DNA from: Gammaproteobacteria bacterium
GTDB lineage: Bacteria > Pseudomonadota > Gammaproteobacteria > Burkholderiales > Thiobacillaceae
DNA: 19,076 nt
Direction: 5' to 3'
NCBI GenBank assembly: GCA_018820745.1
Contig: JAHJNP010000359.1
Location: forward strand, 1 to 19,076
Positions within the stretch are counted from its first letter, which is position 1. Each line of letters begins with the position of its first letter. This document shows positions 1 through 6,353 of this stretch, piece by piece. A program made the translations under genes and the position numbers. A model generated the notes under the pieces. The model worked only from the letters and a program-made list of their open reading frames with translations. It was not told where the DNA came from and did not search any database.

Positions 1-731
1 CGCTCCAGCGCGGCGATCATGTTGGGTCCGCCGGCCAGGCTGGCGCCGCCGCGGTCGGCGCGGAATTCGCGCTGGCGCGAAAACCACATGACGATGATCG
101 ACGCCAGGATGCCCAGCACCAGCTGGGCAACGATGGTGGTCACCCAAAACGCCGGGCCGTGGCCGCGCTCGTTCTTGAACACGACACGGTCGACGGTGTG
201 GCCGATGACGCGCGACAGGAAGATCACAAAGGTGTTCACCACGCCCTGGATCAGGGTCAGCGTGACCATGTCGCCGTTGGCGATGTGGGCGATTTCATGC
301 CCCAGCACCGCCTCGGCCTCGTTGCGCTTCATCTGCTGCAACAGGCCGGAGGACACGGCGACCAGCGACTTGTTGCGCGTCATGCCGGTGGCGAACGCAT
401 TGACGTCCGGCGCGTCGTAAATGCCGACCTCCGGCATCCCGATGCCCGCGTCTGCCGCGTACTTGCGGATGGTATCCACCAGCCAGAACTCGGTCGAGTT
501 CGACGGCGTCTCGATCACCCGCACGCCCATCGACTTCTTCGCCATCCACTTCGAGATGGCGAGCGAGATGAACGCACCGCCGAAGCCCATCACCGCGGCC
601 ATGATCAGCAGCGAGGTCAGGTTCAGCCCGGTCTCGGTGAGATAGGGCTCGACGCCCAGCACGCGCATGGCGATCGACAGCACCAGCAAAATGGCCACGT
701 TGGTGGCAAGGAACAAGACAATCCGTTTCAT
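1..731 (-). CDS. htpX: HtpX-type membrane zinc metalloprotease (M48), C-terminus beyond window
   Basis: Reading from the ATG at 729-731 gives 243 residues before the window ends, so the C-terminus is missing; the family is usually near 290. The N-terminus (about 4-22) and residues 38-58 are membrane helices, and further hydrophobic stretches lie near 158-175 and 197-217. The zinc site is complete: HEIAH at residues 145-149, and E222 in the EFRAD motif as third ligand. HtpX is an inner-membrane protease that removes misfolded or damaged membrane proteins during heat and envelope stress. The start is supported by an AAGGAG Shine-Dalgarno sequence a few bases upstream on the minus strand. It is divergent from the LysR-type gene at 869. 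No clear heat-shock promoter was recognised in the 137-nt spacer. Confidence 0.96.
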   Translation of the reverse strand, partial: MKRIVLFLATNVAILLVLSIAMRVLGVEPYLTETGLNLTSLLIMAAVMGFGGAFISLAISKWMAKKSMGVRVIETPSNSTEFWLVDTIRKYAADAGIGMPEVGIYDAPDVNAFATGMTRNKSLVAVSSGLLQQMKRNEAEAVLGHEIAHIANGDMVTLTLIQGVVNTFVIFLSRVIGHTVDRVVFKNERGHGPAFWVTTIVAQLVLGILASIIVMWFSRQREFRADRGGASLAGGPNMIAALE

Positions 732-817
732 GGTTTCTCCTTCAAAGCACGGGTCGTGTGCGGGCCTGCGGCCCCTTCACGGATAGACAAAGGATACAGA
801 CCGCAAAAGCACAATAA

Positions 818-858
818 AATTCGATTTTCATACTGCTATTGTTCGGTTTTATCGAATT
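818..858. promoter_or_regulatory. inverted repeat upstream of nhaR-like gene, possible operator
   Basis: AATTCGAT (818-825) and ATCGAATT (851-858) form a perfect 8-bp inverted repeat separated by 25 nt. It sits in the AT-rich spacer between the divergent htpX and nhaR-type genes, ending 10 nt before the regulator's ATG. LysR-family regulators commonly bind dyads in such divergent spacers and repress themselves, so an autoregulatory site is plausible. The arms and spacer do not match a specific published NhaR site that I can name. Confidence 0.35.
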
Positions 859-868
859 GATTTGCATC

Positions 869-1774
869 ATGCTCAATTACAAGCACCTGTACTACTTCCG
901 CACCGTCGCCAAGGCCGGCGCCATCAACAAGGCGGCCGAGAAGCTGCATCTGACACCGCAGACGCTGTCCGGGCAGATCAGCATACTGGAAGACCGCCTG
1001 GGGGTCGCGCTGTTCCGCCGCAGCGGACGCCGGCTGGAGCTGACCGATGCCGGACATACCGCGCTGACCTACGCCGACGAGATTTTCGCCGTTGGCGCCG
1101 AACTCGAGGAGGCCCTGCTGAACCGGCCCGGCGCGCGCGTGCATCCGTTCCGCGTCGGCATCGCCGATGTCGTGCCGAAGACCATCGCCTACCAGTTGCT
1201 GGCGCCCGCGCTCACCCTGGCCGAGCCGGTCAAGCTGGTCTGCCGGGAAGACCGGCTGGAACAGCTGGCCGCCGATCTCGCCATCCACCGGCTCGACATG
1301 GTGCTGGCCGACCGGCCGCTGCCGACCAGCATGGACATCAAGGGCTACAGCCATCCGCTGGGCGAATGCGGCATCGCCTTTTTGGCGACGCGCGCCCTTG
1401 CCGGCGAATCGACAGTGGATTTTCCTGCCTGCCTGCACGGCCTGCCGCTGCTGATTCCGGGCGAGGACAGCGCCCTGCGCGCGCCGCTGTTGCGCTGGCT
1501 CGAACGCCTTGGCATCCAGCCCACCATCGTCGGCGAATTCAACGACAGCGCGCTGATGGGCGCCTTCGGCCAGGCCGGCGCGGGGGCGTTTCCGGTGCCG
1601 CTGACCACGGCGCGGGAGGCGATGCGGCAGCACGGGGTGGTCCAACTGGGGCAGACGCTGGACATCCGCGAGCGCTTTTTCGCCATTTCGGTGGAGCGGC
1701 GGCTGAGCCATCCGGCGGTGCTGGCGGTGAGCGAAGCGGCGAGACGCCGGTTTCAGCCGCAGGATGCGGACTGA
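869..1774 (+). CDS. nhaR: LysR-family transcriptional regulator, NhaR type
   Basis: A 301-residue protein with an N-terminal winged helix-turn-helix (about 1-65: LNYKHLYYF, then AAEKLHLTPQTLSGQI) and a LysR substrate-binding domain (about 90-295). Several stretches agree with E. coli NhaR as I remember it: LNYxHLYYF, LTPQT, LLIPG and GEFxDSALMxAFG. NhaR activates the Na+/H+ antiporter gene nhaA, and in E. coli also pgaABCD, in response to sodium and alkaline pH. No nhaA is in this window, so the target here is unknown. An upstream in-frame ATG at 839 exists, but the ATG at 869 gives the family's normal N-terminus. The subgroup call is good; the regulon is inference. Confidence 0.88.
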   Translation: MLNYKHLYYFRTVAKAGAINKAAEKLHLTPQTLSGQISILEDRLGVALFRRSGRRLELTDAGHTALTYADEIFAVGAELEEALLNRPGARVHPFRVGIADVVPKTIAYQLLAPALTLAEPVKLVCREDRLEQLAADLAIHRLDMVLADRPLPTSMDIKGYSHPLGECGIAFLATRALAGESTVDFPACLHGLPLLIPGEDSALRAPLLRWLERLGIQPTIVGEFNDSALMGAFGQAGAGAFPVPLTTAREAMRQHGVVQLGQTLDIRERFFAISVERRLSHPAVLAVSEAARRRFQPQDAD

Positions 1775-1778
1775 TTCC

Positions 1779-2273
1779 TTATGGATTCAGGGCCCCGTCC
1801 AGCCAGCGCACCGCCTCGGCCGGACCCATCACCCGGAAAAGCGGCACGCAGCGGCGGCGCAGCTTGAGCACCGCGCGGTCCTTGCTGACCAGGCCCTGCG
1901 CGCGGACGGCGGCGGCCAGCTCGATGAATTTCTGGTCGTCGGGGTCGCTGCAGCGTGGCATACGATTCCACACGGGCTTGAGCCCGTAGTGGATCGGAGT
2001 CCCCTTGTGGGGCAAACCTGCGCACACGTCGACCGTCTGGGCCGTTTCCGACAGGGCGCGATAGCGCGCGAACAGCCCCGCCTGGCGCGCTGCGTCCAGA
2101 CCAAATTCCGCATACGCCAGCACGCGCTGCAATTCGTCCAGCGTGGCGGGCGACACCACGCAGCGTACTCGCCCGGCCTCCAGCGCGAGCCGCAGGGGGC
2201 GCGCAACCGCATCGTCGAAATGCAGCAAGTCGAGCACCACGTTGGTGTCGATCACCAGCAGGGGCCTATTCAA
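1779..2273 (-). CDS. PIN-domain protein (COG1569-like putative toxin) with an in-frame palindromic insertion
   Basis: About 164 residues if translation starts at the TTG at 2271-2273, giving MNRPLLVIDTN. No ATG lies close upstream in frame, and this start overlaps the end of the thioredoxin-like gene by 8 nt, suggesting translational coupling. PIN nuclease acidic residues are present: D9 (IDTN), E47 (DEL), D110/D113 (SDPDDQ) and D132 (SKD). Such proteins are Mg2+-dependent RNases, often toxins of toxin-antitoxin pairs, but no antitoxin gene is adjacent. Residues of about 85-106 (GLPHKGTPIHYGLKPV and on) interrupt the usual short link before the CxDPDDQ motif and are encoded by a strong palindrome, so they look inserted. 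Whether the protein still works is unknown. Confidence 0.75.
   Translation of the reverse strand: MNRPLLVIDTNVVLDLLHFDDAVARPLRLALEAGRVRCVVSPATLDELQRVLAYAEFGLDAARQAGLFARYRALSETAQTVDVCAGLPHKGTPIHYGLKPVWNRMPRCSDPDDQKFIELAAAVRAQGLVSKDRAVLKLRRRCVPLFRVMGPAEAVRWLDGALNP
1963..2012. repeat. palindromic element inside the PIN-domain gene
   Basis: Two hairpins lie side by side. The larger spans 1963-1996: arms CGAT/ATCG, CCAC/GTGG and ACGGGCT/AGCCCGT, with one bulged T (1967), one bulged A (1988) and a tiny central loop at 1979-1980. The second is CCCC-TTGT-GGGG at 2001-2012. Both fall in the part of the PIN gene that codes for roughly 20 residues in excess of the family. The arrangement resembles small palindromic repeats known in many bacteria, such as REP-like elements or the in-gene palindromic elements of Rickettsia. 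Element borders are not certain and no second copy was seen in this window. Confidence 0.55.
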
Positions 2274-2637
2274 TATCGGTGTGCTCGGCGACGAACTCGC
2301 GCACCCAGTACTCAGGCTTGGAACTGGAGAAACGCCCGACGATCTCGCCCTTGATGAACAGCAGCACGGTGGGAAAACCACGCAACGCGTAGCGCCCGGC
2401 AAGCTTCATGTTGGCGCCTTCGTCGACCTCGACCTTGGCCATGCGGATCCGGCCGGCGTGGTGCGCGATGACGCGCTCGAGCACCGGCGTCAGCGCGCGG
2501 CAGGGCGGGCACCAGTCGGCCCAGAAGTCGACCAGGATGGGGATGCTGTGCGAGGCCTCGATCACGTCGCGGTCGAAGTCCTCCAAGTGGGTGTCGAATA
2601 TCAGGTCCGGCGCGCGGGCGGCTGGGGTGTTGGTCAT
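2266..2637 (-). CDS. thioredoxin-fold protein with a CPPC active site
   Basis: A 123-residue cytoplasmic protein covering one thioredoxin fold. The active site is WCPPC (W42, C43, C46), preceded by ILVDFWAD, with the cis-proline loop GFPTV at residues 88-92. No signal peptide is present. The classical thioredoxin motif is WCGPC; the second proline normally shifts redox potential and partner choice, so this is more likely a dedicated thioredoxin-like reductase than housekeeping TrxA. The start at 2637 gives a short polar leader (MTNTPAARAPDL) common in betaproteobacterial homologues; the ribosome-binding site is weak. Its stop lies inside the start of the PIN-domain gene. The partner protein is unknown. 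Confidence 0.88.
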   Translation of the reverse strand: MTNTPAARAPDLIFDTHLEDFDRDVIEASHSIPILVDFWADWCPPCRALTPVLERVIAHHAGRIRMAKVEVDEGANMKLAGRYALRGFPTVLLFIKGEIVGRFSSSKPEYWVREFVAEHTDIE

Positions 2638-2774
2638 GGCGATTGTTGCTCGAAATCAGTGCGCGCCTATTTTGCCTCAAGGATTCGGCTTTCCGGCTGC
2701 GCGGTTGGCGCGATTCCACACTCGCCGCAAAAAAATGCTTCACCCGACAGCCCGGGGGCTGCTATTTTTACGCC

Positions 2775-3185
2775 ATGGAAGAGCGCTTCTATCGCGAAGA
2801 GGAAATCGCCCGGCTGCCGGACTTTCTACCCGCCGCCACCTACAACCTCGCGCACACCCTGCTGGCACGCGCCGGAAAATGCCTGTTCGTGCCGATCCGC
2901 AGCCTGCAGTACATGGCGGTGCTGGATGCCGAAGAGTTCATCTTCGTCGACAGCCAGAACAAGGCGTGGGTCGAACTGGCGTGGCAGCATTTCCGTCCGC
3001 AGGCGCGCCGCGCGCTCAACGAACGCGTGCCGTTCGAGGTGGTGCATTACGCACCGCAAGCCGCGGAAACCATGAAACGCCTGCCGGGCGAATTTCTCCA
3101 GGCGCTGCAGGCGCTCGCCGAGCGCGACCTGCCGCAGCAGGATGCGCGCGTGCTGCCGCTGGTGCGCCCTCCGCGCGCGGGGTGA
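2775..3185 (+). CDS. conserved hypothetical protein, 136 aa
   Basis: The ATG at 2775 gives MEERFYREEEIARLPDF, a sensible soluble N-terminus; a longer in-frame reading from 2643 adds low-complexity residues and is less likely. The 136-residue product has no signal peptide or transmembrane segment. The middle (about 32-65) looks like a mixed alpha/beta domain (CLFVPIRSLQYMAVLDAEEFIFVDSQNKAWVE, here quoted in part: LQYMAVLDAEEF, FIFVDSQ), and the C-terminus is helical and basic. I do not recognise a catalytic motif. It is divergent from the thioredoxin-like gene and 109 nt upstream of the response regulator. Codon use matches the neighbours, so the gene is probably real, of unknown function. Confidence 0.72.
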   Translation: MEERFYREEEIARLPDFLPAATYNLAHTLLARAGKCLFVPIRSLQYMAVLDAEEFIFVDSQNKAWVELAWQHFRPQARRALNERVPFEVVHYAPQAAETMKRLPGEFLQALQALAERDLPQQDARVLPLVRPPRAG

Positions 3186-3294
3186 GGGTGACACGCCGGG
3201 GCGGGAAAACGCCCGCGCACCCCGCCGACTGGACGTCGACGGCGACGCAGTGTTAAAAGACTCGCATGCGCTTCCCATCCCCCCCTCGCCTGCC

Positions 3295-4002
3295 ATGAGC
3301 GACCGCACCCTGTTTTCGGTCCTGATCGTGGAAGACAGCGCAGACCTGGCGGCGAACATCGCCGACTTTCTGGAAAGCCACGGCCATCTGGTGGACGTGG
3401 CGATGGATGGCGTGACCGGCCTGCATCTGGCGGTCACCCAGCCGCACGATGTCATCGTGCTCGACCTGATGCTACCCGGCATCGACGGCCTCACCCTGTG
3501 CCGCCGCCTGCGCCAGGACGCGCAGTCCCAGACCCCGGTACTGATGCTGACCGCGCGCGCCACGCTGGACGACAAGATCGCCGGCTTCGGCGAAGGCGCC
3601 GACGATTACCTGGTCAAGCCGTTCGAGCTGCGCGAGCTGGAACTGCGCCTCGCCGCCCTGGTGCGGCGTGCCAAAAGCGGCGAACGCCTGAACCGGCTGC
3701 AGGTGGCCGACCTGGTGTTCGACCTCGGCACCCGCGTCGTGCAGCGCGCCGGCCGCCCTCTCAGCCTGCCCCTGCTGCCGCTGCGCATCCTGGAACTGCT
3801 GATGAAGCGCTCGCCCAATGTGGTGTGGCGGCGCGAAATCGAACAGGCCGCCTGGGGCGACTCGCCGCCCGATTCCGATTCCCTGCGGGTACACATGCAC
3901 ACCCTGCGCGCGGCCATCGACCCGCCCGACCTGCCACCGCTGCTGCATACCGTGCGCGGCGTCGGCTATCAACTGAAGGCACCGGATGTTCCGACTGCAT
4001 AG
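3295..4002 (+). CDS. OmpR/PhoB-family two-component response regulator
   Basis: A 235-residue protein: receiver domain about 8-120 and winged-helix DNA-binding domain about 135-230. Receiver landmarks are ED at 13-14, phosphoacceptor D57 (VLDLMLPG), T86 (MLTA) and K108 (LVKPF). The C-terminal domain ends in the typical VRGVGYQL. It should bind promoter DNA when phosphorylated by the kinase encoded immediately downstream, whose start overlaps this gene by 17 nt. The ATG at 3295 (MSDRTLFSVLIVED) is chosen because it places the receiver correctly; upstream in-frame sequence is open but unlike the family, and no good Shine-Dalgarno is visible. The stimulus and target genes cannot be read from the window. 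Confidence 0.92.
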   Translation: MSDRTLFSVLIVEDSADLAANIADFLESHGHLVDVAMDGVTGLHLAVTQPHDVIVLDLMLPGIDGLTLCRRLRQDAQSQTPVLMLTARATLDDKIAGFGEGADDYLVKPFELRELELRLAALVRRAKSGERLNRLQVADLVFDLGTRVVQRAGRPLSLPLLPLRILELLMKRSPNVVWRREIEQAAWGDSPPDSDSLRVHMHTLRAAIDPPDLPPLLHTVRGVGYQLKAPDVPTA

Positions 4003-5245
4003 CCTGCGCGCGCGCATCGCGCTCTACTTCGCGGCATTTGGCGCGCTGCTCGCCTCGGTCATGGCGGTGATGATGTTTCAATCTGCGCACGACCTCAGCG
4101 TGCGCCTGGTGGACGAAACCCTGACTGCCGAACTCGACGACTACATCGCTCGCCGCACGCGCAACCCCCGCTCCCTGCCGCCTTCCACCGTCATCCTGCA
4201 GGGCTACGTGCGGGAAGCGGGCGAGACGGACGGCGTGCCGGATTACCTCGCCAAGCTGCCGCCCGGACGTCACGAAGTCCGCGTCGGCGACCTGTTCTAC
4301 CGGGCAGCCGTGCTGGACCGGGAGGACGTCCGCTACTACCTGCTTCACGACATCTCGCTCAAACTCAAGCGCGAGCGGCGCTTTGCCCAACAGCTCAGCA
4401 TCGTTGCGGTCGCCATGACCCTGCTGTCCGCCCTGCTCGGCATCGTACTGTCCGGCGCCGCGACCGCACCGGTGCGTGACTTGGCCGCGCGGGTTCGCCA
4501 TCGCCGGCCGGAAGACTGGAGCCAGCCGCTGGTCGAACATTTCCACGACCGCGAAATCGAGGAACTGGCCGGCGTGTTCGACCGCCAGCTGAGCCGCATG
4601 CGAGCCTTCATGGAACGCGAGCGCGCCTTCGGCGCCGACATGAGCCACGAACTGCGCACCGCGCTCGCCGTCATCCTCAGCGCCACCGAAGTGCTGCTGG
4701 ACGATGGCACCCTGAACGAAAAACAGAAAGCGCGCATCCAGCGCATCGATCGCGCCGCCCACGACATGGCCGAACTCGGCACCGCCCTGCTGCTCATGGC
4801 ACGCGAAGACCACGCCCAGCCCGGCCACGGCTGCCAGATCGCCGCGGTGGTCGAGGAAGCGGTGGAAAAGCAGCGCCACATCCTGGCGAGCAAACCGGTG
4901 GCCGTGGACGTGCAGACCGACCCCACCCTCGTCGTCGCCGCCGATTGCGGGCTGGTCGACATCCTGGTCAGCAACCTGGTGCGCAACGCCTTTTCCTACA
5001 CCGACGCCGGCAGCGTCACCCTCCATCAGGACAGCCGCAGCCTCGTCATCTCCGACACAGGCCGCGGCATCCCCGCCGATGCCGTCGACCAGGCCTTCCT
5101 GCGCCACTTCCGCGACATGGCCAGCACCGGCGCCGGCATCGGCCTGTCCCTGGTCAAGCAGATTTGCGACCGCTACGGCTGGCAGGTTCGGCTGGAAAGC
5201 GGGGAGCAGCAGGGGACGACGGTGACGGTGGTGTTCGTGCGGTAG
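3986..5245 (+). CDS. membrane sensor histidine kinase
   Basis: A 419-residue inner-membrane kinase. Transmembrane helices at about 11-33 and 136-158 flank a roughly 100-residue periplasmic sensor region with no recognised fold. A HAMP-like linker (about 159-210) leads to the HisKA box with phospho-acceptor H221 (SHELRTAL), then the ATPase domain: N box NLVRNAFSYT (N334), G1 DTGRGIP (about 357-363) and G2 GAGIGLSLV. It should autophosphorylate and pass phosphate to D57 of the overlapping upstream regulator. The usual HELRTPL is HELRTAL, so the proline five residues after the histidine is alanine; that proline helps kink the helix but is not catalytic. The signal is unknown. Confidence 0.93.
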   Translation: MFRLHSLRARIALYFAAFGALLASVMAVMMFQSAHDLSVRLVDETLTAELDDYIARRTRNPRSLPPSTVILQGYVREAGETDGVPDYLAKLPPGRHEVRVGDLFYRAAVLDREDVRYYLLHDISLKLKRERRFAQQLSIVAVAMTLLSALLGIVLSGAATAPVRDLAARVRHRRPEDWSQPLVEHFHDREIEELAGVFDRQLSRMRAFMERERAFGADMSHELRTALAVILSATEVLLDDGTLNEKQKARIQRIDRAAHDMAELGTALLLMAREDHAQPGHGCQIAAVVEEAVEKQRHILASKPVAVDVQTDPTLVVAADCGLVDILVSNLVRNAFSYTDAGSVTLHQDSRSLVISDTGRGIPADAVDQAFLRHFRDMASTGAGIGLSLVKQICDRYGWQVRLESGEQQGTTVTVVFVR

Positions 5246-5386
5246 GGCTTCAGGCAGATTTCGGCCAAGTGCGGCCATTGATCGCAGCGCCGGGTCTGCC
5301 ATTGGGGCGACTGCTTATACTTCTGAATTAGCCGAATCGCTCTGGCCATGGAAAAGCCAAGATCATGAAGACAATAAAGGTGAAGA

Positions 5387-6148
5387 ATGGACGACTTGCA
5401 ACTGCTGGTTGATCTTCATCTGGAGGCCGATCGACAGGGGCCTGGCGGTGACGCAGAGACTCGTCGTGCAATTGAGCTATCCGGCCTTCGGAATAGACGT
5501 GGCCTGAAAATCGCTGACATCGGTTGCGGCACTGGTGCATCGACGCTGGTTCTGGCACGGGAACTAGATGCCGAGATCATTGCGATCGACTTCCTGCCAG
5601 AGTTTCTGGAAGTGCTCAAGGAACGCGCGATACAAGCTGGCGTCGCAAAACGCATCACCACTGTGACGGCATCAATGGATTCGCTTCCGATCACCCCGGG
5701 TACGCTGGATGCAATTTGGTCGGAGGGAGCGATCTACAACATCGGTTTCGAAAAGGGCGTGCAGGATTGGCGCCGATTTCTCAAACCGGGCGGCATCCTC
5801 GCGGTTTCCGAGCTTACTTGGCTGACATACAGCCGACCCGCTGAACTCGAGTCGCATTGGCGATCCCAGTACGAGGAAGTCGATACTGCCTCGTCTAAGA
5901 TGGCCGTCCTCGAACGAAACGGCTACACCCCGTTGGGTTATTTTGTGCTTCCGGAGCAGTGCTGGCTTGATGCTTATTACCGTCCGATGCAGAAGCACTT
6001 TGCGGCTTTTCTGGAAGCGCATGAGTCAAGCGACTCAGCAAAGGCGATTGTTGCAGCGGAAGAGCGGGAGATCGATCTCTATGAGCGCTATCGGCCGCAC
6101 TTAAGTTATGGCTACTACATTGCGCAGAAAACATGCGACGCGTCGTGA
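5387..6148 (+). CDS. class I SAM-dependent methyltransferase
   Basis: A 253-residue soluble protein with a Rossmann-type methyltransferase core. Motif I is IADIGCGTGAS (about 42-52), an acidic residue follows strand 2 (IIAIDFLPEF), a later motif is DAIWSEGAIYNIGF, and FLKPGGILAVSE is the conserved post-core strand. The C-terminal part is helical and probably shapes the substrate pocket; the acceptor cannot be predicted. AAGG six nt before the ATG at 5387 supports this start. It stands alone between the kinase and sulP, with gaps of 141 and 205 nt. By eye, codon use is less GC-rich than the flanking genes, a mild hint of separate origin. Confidence 0.85.
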   Translation: MDDLQLLVDLHLEADRQGPGGDAETRRAIELSGLRNRRGLKIADIGCGTGASTLVLARELDAEIIAIDFLPEFLEVLKERAIQAGVAKRITTVTASMDSLPITPGTLDAIWSEGAIYNIGFEKGVQDWRRFLKPGGILAVSELTWLTYSRPAELESHWRSQYEEVDTASSKMAVLERNGYTPLGYFVLPEQCWLDAYYRPMQKHFAAFLEAHESSDSAKAIVAAEEREIDLYERYRPHLSYGYYIAQKTCDAS

Positions 6149-6217
6149 AATGGCTATTCAGGGCTACCTCCATCACATGACAGGTGTGCGCTGATACCAG
6201 CCAGTGGACCCAGAAGG

Positions 6218-6251
6218 ATCGTCCGGCTGCAACGGGTCGTTTCCGGACGAT
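6218..6251. terminator. hairpin after methyltransferase gene, possible terminator
   Basis: ATCGTCCGG (6218-6226) and CCGGACGAT (6243-6251) are perfect 9-bp inverted arms with a 16-nt loop, 69 nt after the methyltransferase stop. There is no T-tract, so an intrinsic terminator is uncertain. It could instead be a regulatory dyad in the 205-nt spacer before sulP. Confidence 0.35.
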
Positions 6252-6264
6252 AGCCCGCCTCCGA

Positions 6265-6302
6265 ATTAACCCAGTCTTACCGCTCGCTTAACCTTGGGTT
6301 AA
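6265..6302 (+). promoter_or_regulatory. cluster of three TTAACC motifs upstream of sulP
   Basis: TTAACC occurs near 6266, again at 6288-6293, and inverted as GGTTAA at 6297-6302. The last two form a perfect 6-bp dyad around a 3-nt spacer. The cluster ends about 52 nt before the sulP ATG, a common place for an operator. No regulator family can be assigned from the sequence alone. Confidence 0.35.
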
Positions 6303-6353
6303 CGCCCTCATCGCTACGATCTGATCTATCCAAACGGTCGGATTTTTACAGCG

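Noticed and set aside
862-1989. Plus-strand frame overlapping nhaR and the PIN gene
   Set aside because: Arg/Ala/Gly-rich translation in a shifted frame over a well-supported LysR gene.
3761-5302. Long open frame antisense to the response regulator and kinase genes
   Set aside because: The sense strand encodes two complete, motif-rich proteins with overlapping ends; the antisense product shows no recognisable domain.
5246-5386. TATACT at 5316-5321 as a promoter -10 box for the methyltransferase gene
   Set aside because: No -35 hexamer at a usable distance could be found, so it is not listed as a promoter.
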